Assembly (NCBI RefSeq): GCF_000833575.1
Contig: NZ_CP010827.1
Location: 2,520,096 to 2,584,095, forward strand
Direction: 5' to 3'
From: Corynebacterium singulare
GTDB lineage: Bacteria; Actinomycetota; Actinomycetes; Mycobacteriales; Mycobacteriaceae
Length of the DNA stretch: 64,000 nucleotides
Shown: piece after piece, positions 60,561 through 64,000 of the stretch
How positions within the stretch are numbered: position 1 is the stretch's first letter
How the letters are laid out: each line of letters opens with the position of its first letter
Notes under the pieces: generated by a model
The model's input: only the letters and a program-made list of their open reading frames with translations
Told to the model about the DNA's origin: nothing
The model's database searches: none
Translations under genes and position numbers: made by a program

Positions 60561-63476
60561 ATGTACGGCTGGGTTGCCATCGCCGCATCGATCCCGGTGT
60601 GGCTGTATTTCTTCCACCGAGTCGGGGTGCTCTTCCGCTTCGTCCGCTCCGGCGGCCCCACGCAGCTCAACCGCACCGACCGCCCCGCCGCGCGCCTCGG
60701 CCGCGTGATCACCGAGGTCTTCGGCCATACCCACTTCAAAGGCCGCCCGCTGGTCAACGCGGCGCACTGGCTGGTCATGGTGGGCTTCCTCTTCGGCATC
60801 GTCGTGTGGTTTGAGGCCTATATCCAAACCTTCGCGCCGGGTAAGGGTTGGCCGTGGCTCAGCGACTGGCCGGTCTATCACTTCATCGAGGAAGTCCTCG
60901 GCATCGCCACGGTCCTGGGCATTGGTTTCCTCGCCGCGGTGCGCCTCAAGCTCGGCCACACCGAGCGCGGCAGCCGCTTCTACAACTCGCAGGTCTTCCC
61001 GGCGCGCCTGGTGGAGGCCATCGTGTTCATCGAGGGGCTCGGCATGCTGCTGGTGAAGGCCTCCACCATCGCTACCTACGGCGGTGGGTCGCCGTGGGCT
61101 GATTTCGTGACGATGCATGTGGCGGGGATGATGGGGACGTCGCCAAGCATGGTGCAGTTCTTTGCCCTGGTGAAACTCCTCTCCGGCCTTGTCTTCATCG
61201 CGTGCATCGCGCGCTATTTCCAGTGGGGTGTCATGTGGCACCGTTTCATGGCGTTCTTCAACATCTTCTTCCAGCGCAACGCCGACGGCGCGAAGGCCCT
61301 GAAGTCCCTGCCCACCCCGGACCTGGAGGAAGACCTCACGCCGGGCAGCTGGAAAATGCTTCTCGACGCCACCTCCTGCACCGAATGCGGCCGCTGCCAA
61401 GACCTGTGCCCCGCGTGGAACACCGAGAAGCCGCTGAGCCCGAAGAAGGTCATGATGGACCTGCGCCAGGGCGCGCTGGATAATTACAACCCGCACGAGG
61501 GGCTCAACGTGCTGGCCATGGCCGGCACGATCGATGACGACGTCCTGTGGGCGTGTACCAACTGCGGCGCCTGCGTGGACCAGTGCCCGGTCGATATCGA
61601 GCACATCGACCACATTGCGGACCTGCGCCGCTTCAAGGTGCTGGCGGAGTCCGATTTCCCGTCCGAGCTCACCGGCATGTTCAAAAACATCGAGACCAAG
61701 GGCAACCCGTGGGGTCGCAACGCCTCGGAGCGCCGCACGTGGATTGATGAGGCGCGCGCCGACGGCATTGAGGTGCCGATTATCGGCGAGGATGCCACGG
61801 ATTTCTCGGACCTGGAGTACCTGTTCTGGGTGGGCTGTGCCGGTGCCTACGACGACCAGGGCCGCGCCACGACCCGCGCCGTGGTGGACATGCTGCACAC
61901 CGCCGGCGTGAAATTCGGTGTGCTGGCCACCGGCGAATCCTGTACGGGTGACCCCGCGCGCCGTGCCGGCAACGAGTTCCTCTTCCAGGTGATGGCGGAG
62001 CAGAATGTCGCCGCGCTTAACGACGCCTTCGCCGGCGTCCCCACCGGCCAGCGCAAAATCATCACGACATGCCCGCACTGCTTCAACACGATTCGCAACG
62101 AATACCCCGACTTCGACGGCCACTTTGACGTGCTGCACCACACGCAGCTGCTCAACCGTCTGGTGCGCGAGAAGCTTCTGGTGCCGGTTCCGCGCTCGCC
62201 GGAGAACCGCCGTCCCGTCACGTACCACGACCCCTGCTTCCTGGGCCGCCACAACAAGGTCTTCGACCCGCCGCGTGAGCTCGTCGAGGCCACCGGTGCC
62301 TCCTTGGCGGAAATGGACCACAACCGCGATGAGGCGTTCTGCTGTGGCGCGGGTGGCGCGCGCATGTTCATGGAGGAGCGCACCGGCCAGCGCATCAACG
62401 AGTTCCGTTCCGAGCAGGCGGTGGCCACCGGTGCCGCCGAAGTGGCCACGGGTTGCCCGTTCTGTAACGTCATGCTCACCGGCGGCGTGAAGGCTGTCGC
62501 TCCGGAGGCGCAGCCCAAGGTCAATGACGTCGCGCTCATGCTTCGCGACGCCATCGCTCCCTCTGGCGACCTCCCCGCCCCGCGGGAGAAGGCCTTCCTC
62601 GACACGCCGCGCCGTCTGCCTCTCTCCCCCGCCGCCTCCGCGACGGAAGCTCCCGCGCCAGCGTCCGAGCCCGCAGCTCCGTCCGCTCCTGCGCCTGCCG
62701 AGCCGGCTGCTCCTGCGCCTTCCGAGCAGTCTGCGCCCGCAGCACCGCCTGCGCCCACCGCGTCCGCAACTCCTGCTGCTCCAAGTGCCCCCACAACACC
62801 GGCAGCCCCCTCCGCACCGACCGCACCGGCTACGCCAGCCGCTGCGTCGTCGCCAGCGCCCGCTGCGCCGAGTGCACCTGCCGTGCCGTCAGCGCCCAGC
62901 GCGCCCACCGCTCCGGCAGCGCCGAGTGCTCCGGTTACGCCTTCTGCTCCTAGCGCCCCGTCAGCATCGAATGCACCCAAGGCGCCTGCCGCGCCATCCG
63001 CTCCCGCTGCACCGAGTGCGCCTAAGGCACCTGCGGCTCCCAAGACTCCTAAAGCCCCAGCTGCGCCTGCTGCTCCTGCGGCACCGGCGGCTCCCCCAGC
63101 GCCAAGCGCACCGGCGGAAACGAGTGCTCCACAGGCACCGGACACACCCGCCGCACCCGCAGCGCCGAGTGCACCTGCCGCGCCGTCAGCACCGAGTGCA
63201 CCTGCCGCGCCGTCAGCGCCGAGTGCGCCTAAGGCACCCGCAGCACCTAGTGCTCCAGCGGCCCCATCTGCGCCGAAGGCACCCACTGCGCAGGCGGCCC
63301 CGGGCGCGCCTGTTGCACCGGCGGTTCCGGCGGCTCCGGCTGCGCCTGCTGCGCCGGGAGTTCCGCAAGCGCCTCAGGCGCCCAGTGCTCCGGCGGCACC
63401 ACAAGCACCAGGCGCAGCGGCGTCACGAAACGCCCCCGACGCGCCGAAGGCCCCGACGCCACCGACCGAGGACTAG
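60561..63476 (+). CDS. membrane-anchored Fe-S oxidoreductase with Ala/Pro-rich tail
   Basis: The 971-residue protein has NarI-like membrane helices (about 1-22, 70-92, 108-130, 152-172, 195-218). Then come two [4Fe-4S] motifs (CTECGRCQDLCP, CTNCGACVDQCP) and two CCG domains (TCPHCFNTIRNEYP, HDPCFLGRH, AFCCGAGGARM, GCPFCNVML). This is the heterodisulfide-reductase/GlpC-like architecture of the mycobacterial Rv0338c group; electron partners are unknown. From about residue 693 to the end it is almost pure APSAP/APKAP repeats, probably an extended tail. ATG 60561 follows AAGGAG. GTG-free, single gene. Confidence 0.88.
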   Translation: MYGWVAIAASIPVWLYFFHRVGVLFRFVRSGGPTQLNRTDRPAARLGRVITEVFGHTHFKGRPLVNAAHWLVMVGFLFGIVVWFEAYIQTFAPGKGWPWLSDWPVYHFIEEVLGIATVLGIGFLAAVRLKLGHTERGSRFYNSQVFPARLVEAIVFIEGLGMLLVKASTIATYGGGSPWADFVTMHVAGMMGTSPSMVQFFALVKLLSGLVFIACIARYFQWGVMWHRFMAFFNIFFQRNADGAKALKSLPTPDLEEDLTPGSWKMLLDATSCTECGRCQDLCPAWNTEKPLSPKKVMMDLRQGALDNYNPHEGLNVLAMAGTIDDDVLWACTNCGACVDQCPVDIEHIDHIADLRRFKVLAESDFPSELTGMFKNIETKGNPWGRNASERRTWIDEARADGIEVPIIGEDATDFSDLEYLFWVGCAGAYDDQGRATTRAVVDMLHTAGVKFGVLATGESCTGDPARRAGNEFLFQVMAEQNVAALNDAFAGVPTGQRKIITTCPHCFNTIRNEYPDFDGHFDVLHHTQLLNRLVREKLLVPVPRSPENRRPVTYHDPCFLGRHNKVFDPPRELVEATGASLAEMDHNRDEAFCCGAGGARMFMEERTGQRINEFRSEQAVATGAAEVATGCPFCNVMLTGGVKAVAPEAQPKVNDVALMLRDAIAPSGDLPAPREKAFLDTPRRLPLSPAASATEAPAPASEPAAPSAPAPAEPAAPAPSEQSAPAAPPAPTASATPAAPSAPTTPAAPSAPTAPATPAAASSPAPAAPSAPAVPSAPSAPTAPAAPSAPVTPSAPSAPSASNAPKAPAAPSAPAAPSAPKAPAAPKTPKAPAAPAAPAAPAAPPAPSAPAETSAPQAPDTPAAPAAPSAPAAPSAPSAPAAPSAPSAPKAPAAPSAPAAPSAPKAPTAQAAPGAPVAPAVPAAPAAPAAPGVPQAPQAPSAPAAPQAPGAAASRNAPDAPKAPTPPTED
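62640..63470 (+). repeat. low-complexity Ala/Pro/Ser repeat region in the oxidoreductase tail
   Basis: Coding repeats of the APSAPAAPSAPKAP type. At DNA level a 27-bp unit occurs in tandem at 63164-63190 and 63191-63217 with one difference, showing recent slippage. Open frames on the opposite strand through this region are artefacts of its composition. Confidence 0.9.
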
Positions 63477-63553
63477 TGCGACGCCGCCCACACTGTTGCG
63501 CTGAGCCCTTAAGAAAATAGGCGCGACGCCGGCAGCGCGGGTACTCTCTAGTC

Positions 63554-64000
63554 ATGATTTCTGACGTGACATACGTCCTCGCCGCTGGCGAAAGCAACTA
63601 CACCGACTCGCTGGTGTCGTTTGCATGGATTATGGCGGTGGCCTTGCTCGCGCCGCTGGTATCCCACTTGACGGGTAAGAAGATGCCGGCCGTGGCGCTG
63701 CTTATTTTCTTCGGCATGATTATCGGCCCCTCGATGCTGGATTTAGCGCACGAGGACCCAGGCATCGGCATGTTGAAGGAGCTGGGTGTCGGCGCGCTGT
63801 TCCTGCTTGCTGGATTCGAGATTGACCTGGCGACGCTGAAGTCGAAGGAAGCCGTCACTGGCTTTTCCACGTGGGCCATTTGCCTGGTGGTATGTGGTAT
63901 CGGCGCCTACTTCCTCATGGAGGACATCCCGGGGGCCATCGTGATGGCGATTGCGCTGACGTCGACAGCACTCGGCACGATTACGCCGATGCTGAAGCAA
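63554..64000 (+). CDS. cation:proton antiporter, CPA2/KefB type (3' end outside window)
   Basis: The first 149 residues are visible, containing about five hydrophobic helices: LVSFAWIMAVALLAPLVSHL, VALLIFFGMIIGPSML and LGVGALFLLAGFEIDLATL. The GFEIDL motif and the following AIALTSTALGTITP are typical of CPA2 sodium or potassium/proton antiporters. ATG 63554 is the only good start; the gene runs out of the window. A role in pH or ion homeostasis is inferred from the family. Confidence 0.85.
   Translation, partial: MISDVTYVLAAGESNYTDSLVSFAWIMAVALLAPLVSHLTGKKMPAVALLIFFGMIIGPSMLDLAHEDPGIGMLKELGVGALFLLAGFEIDLATLKSKEAVTGFSTWAICLVVCGIGAYFLMEDIPGAIVMAIALTSTALGTITPMLKQ

Noticed and set aside
61847..63286. 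479-codon Ala/Gly-rich frame opposite the oxidoreductase tail
   Set aside because: It is the reverse complement of the Ala/Pro repeat and of the Fe-S domain coding sequence; no independent evidence.
1..64000. tRNA, rRNA, CRISPR arrays, riboswitches, intact insertion sequences
   Set aside because: All gaps were read for cloverleaf-like folds, regular direct repeats with spacers and transposase motifs; none was convincing.

Overview
The window is chromosomal DNA from a Corynebacterium species, probably one of the human skin-associated group; I cannot name the species from sequence alone. The genus call rests on gene order and regulatory signals. The order purA - FUSC protein - class II aldolase - GH76 - TrmH - pyrE - sulfurtransferase - clpB, then ald - hspR - dnaJ - grpE - dnaK, putA, and cysI-cysX-cysH-cysD-cysN divergent from an fpr gene, follows the C. 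glutamicum backbone as I know it. HspR (HAIR), SigH-type and McbR-type sites sit where expected, and a mycolate-envelope LGFP-repeat protein and LppP/LprE-type lipoproteins are present. No rRNA, tRNA, intact insertion sequence, prophage or CRISPR array was seen.

Layout. 1-2240 (-): 5' part of a large secreted surface protein with calcium-binding-type Asp repeats, cut by the window edge. 2.7-13.4 kb: purA, a lipoprotein, conserved unknowns, a FUSC membrane protein, fba, a GH76 mannanase-like enzyme, TrmH and pyrE. 13.5-20.4 kb: a rhodanese lacking its catalytic Cys, clpB under HAIR/SigH control, a tandem-TetR protein and a GltS-type symporter. 20.5-25.7 kb: a flavohaemoprotein-like reductase, a nitrilase-family amidase, a small-helical-protein/DUF1023-hydrolase pair and an aldehyde dehydrogenase. 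26.0-30.3 kb: the hspR-dnaJ-grpE-dnaK heat-shock operon, read from dnaK leftwards. 30.8-35.3 kb: an AT-richer, translationally coupled five-gene cassette of unknown function headed by a secreted LGFP-repeat protein, the best candidate for an undescribed system. 36-42.8 kb: putA, an AI-2E-family transporter, an MTA/SAH-type nucleosidase and two tandem lipoprotein paralogues. 42.8-49.1 kb: assimilatory sulfate reduction genes and a divergent fpr gene that has a CTG start and has lost about 100 codons in frame. 49.2-55.0 kb: an overlapping esterase - histidine kinase - response regulator - ABC ATPase - permease - DUF418 module. 55.1-58.8 kb: a heterodimeric ABC exporter with one degenerate ATP site. 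58.9-60.4 kb: a three-gene envelope module (DUF6230/DUF6114 type). 60.5-63.5 kb: a membrane Fe-S oxidoreductase with a roughly 275-residue Ala/Pro tail. From 63.55 kb: the start of a cation/proton antiporter.

How the genes work together. ClpB and DnaK-GrpE-DnaJ are a disaggregase/refolding set; both loci carry HspR operators and SigH-type promoters, and HspR is encoded in the dnaK operon. CysD/CysN activate sulfate to APS, CysH reduces it to sulfite and CysI to sulfide; CysX and the Fpr are the presumed electron donors, and three McbR-type half-site pairs sit near or between the divergent promoters. The esterase-kinase-regulator-ABC-DUF418 block looks like an envelope-stress or antimicrobial-response module with a 20-bp palindrome in front of its transporter genes.
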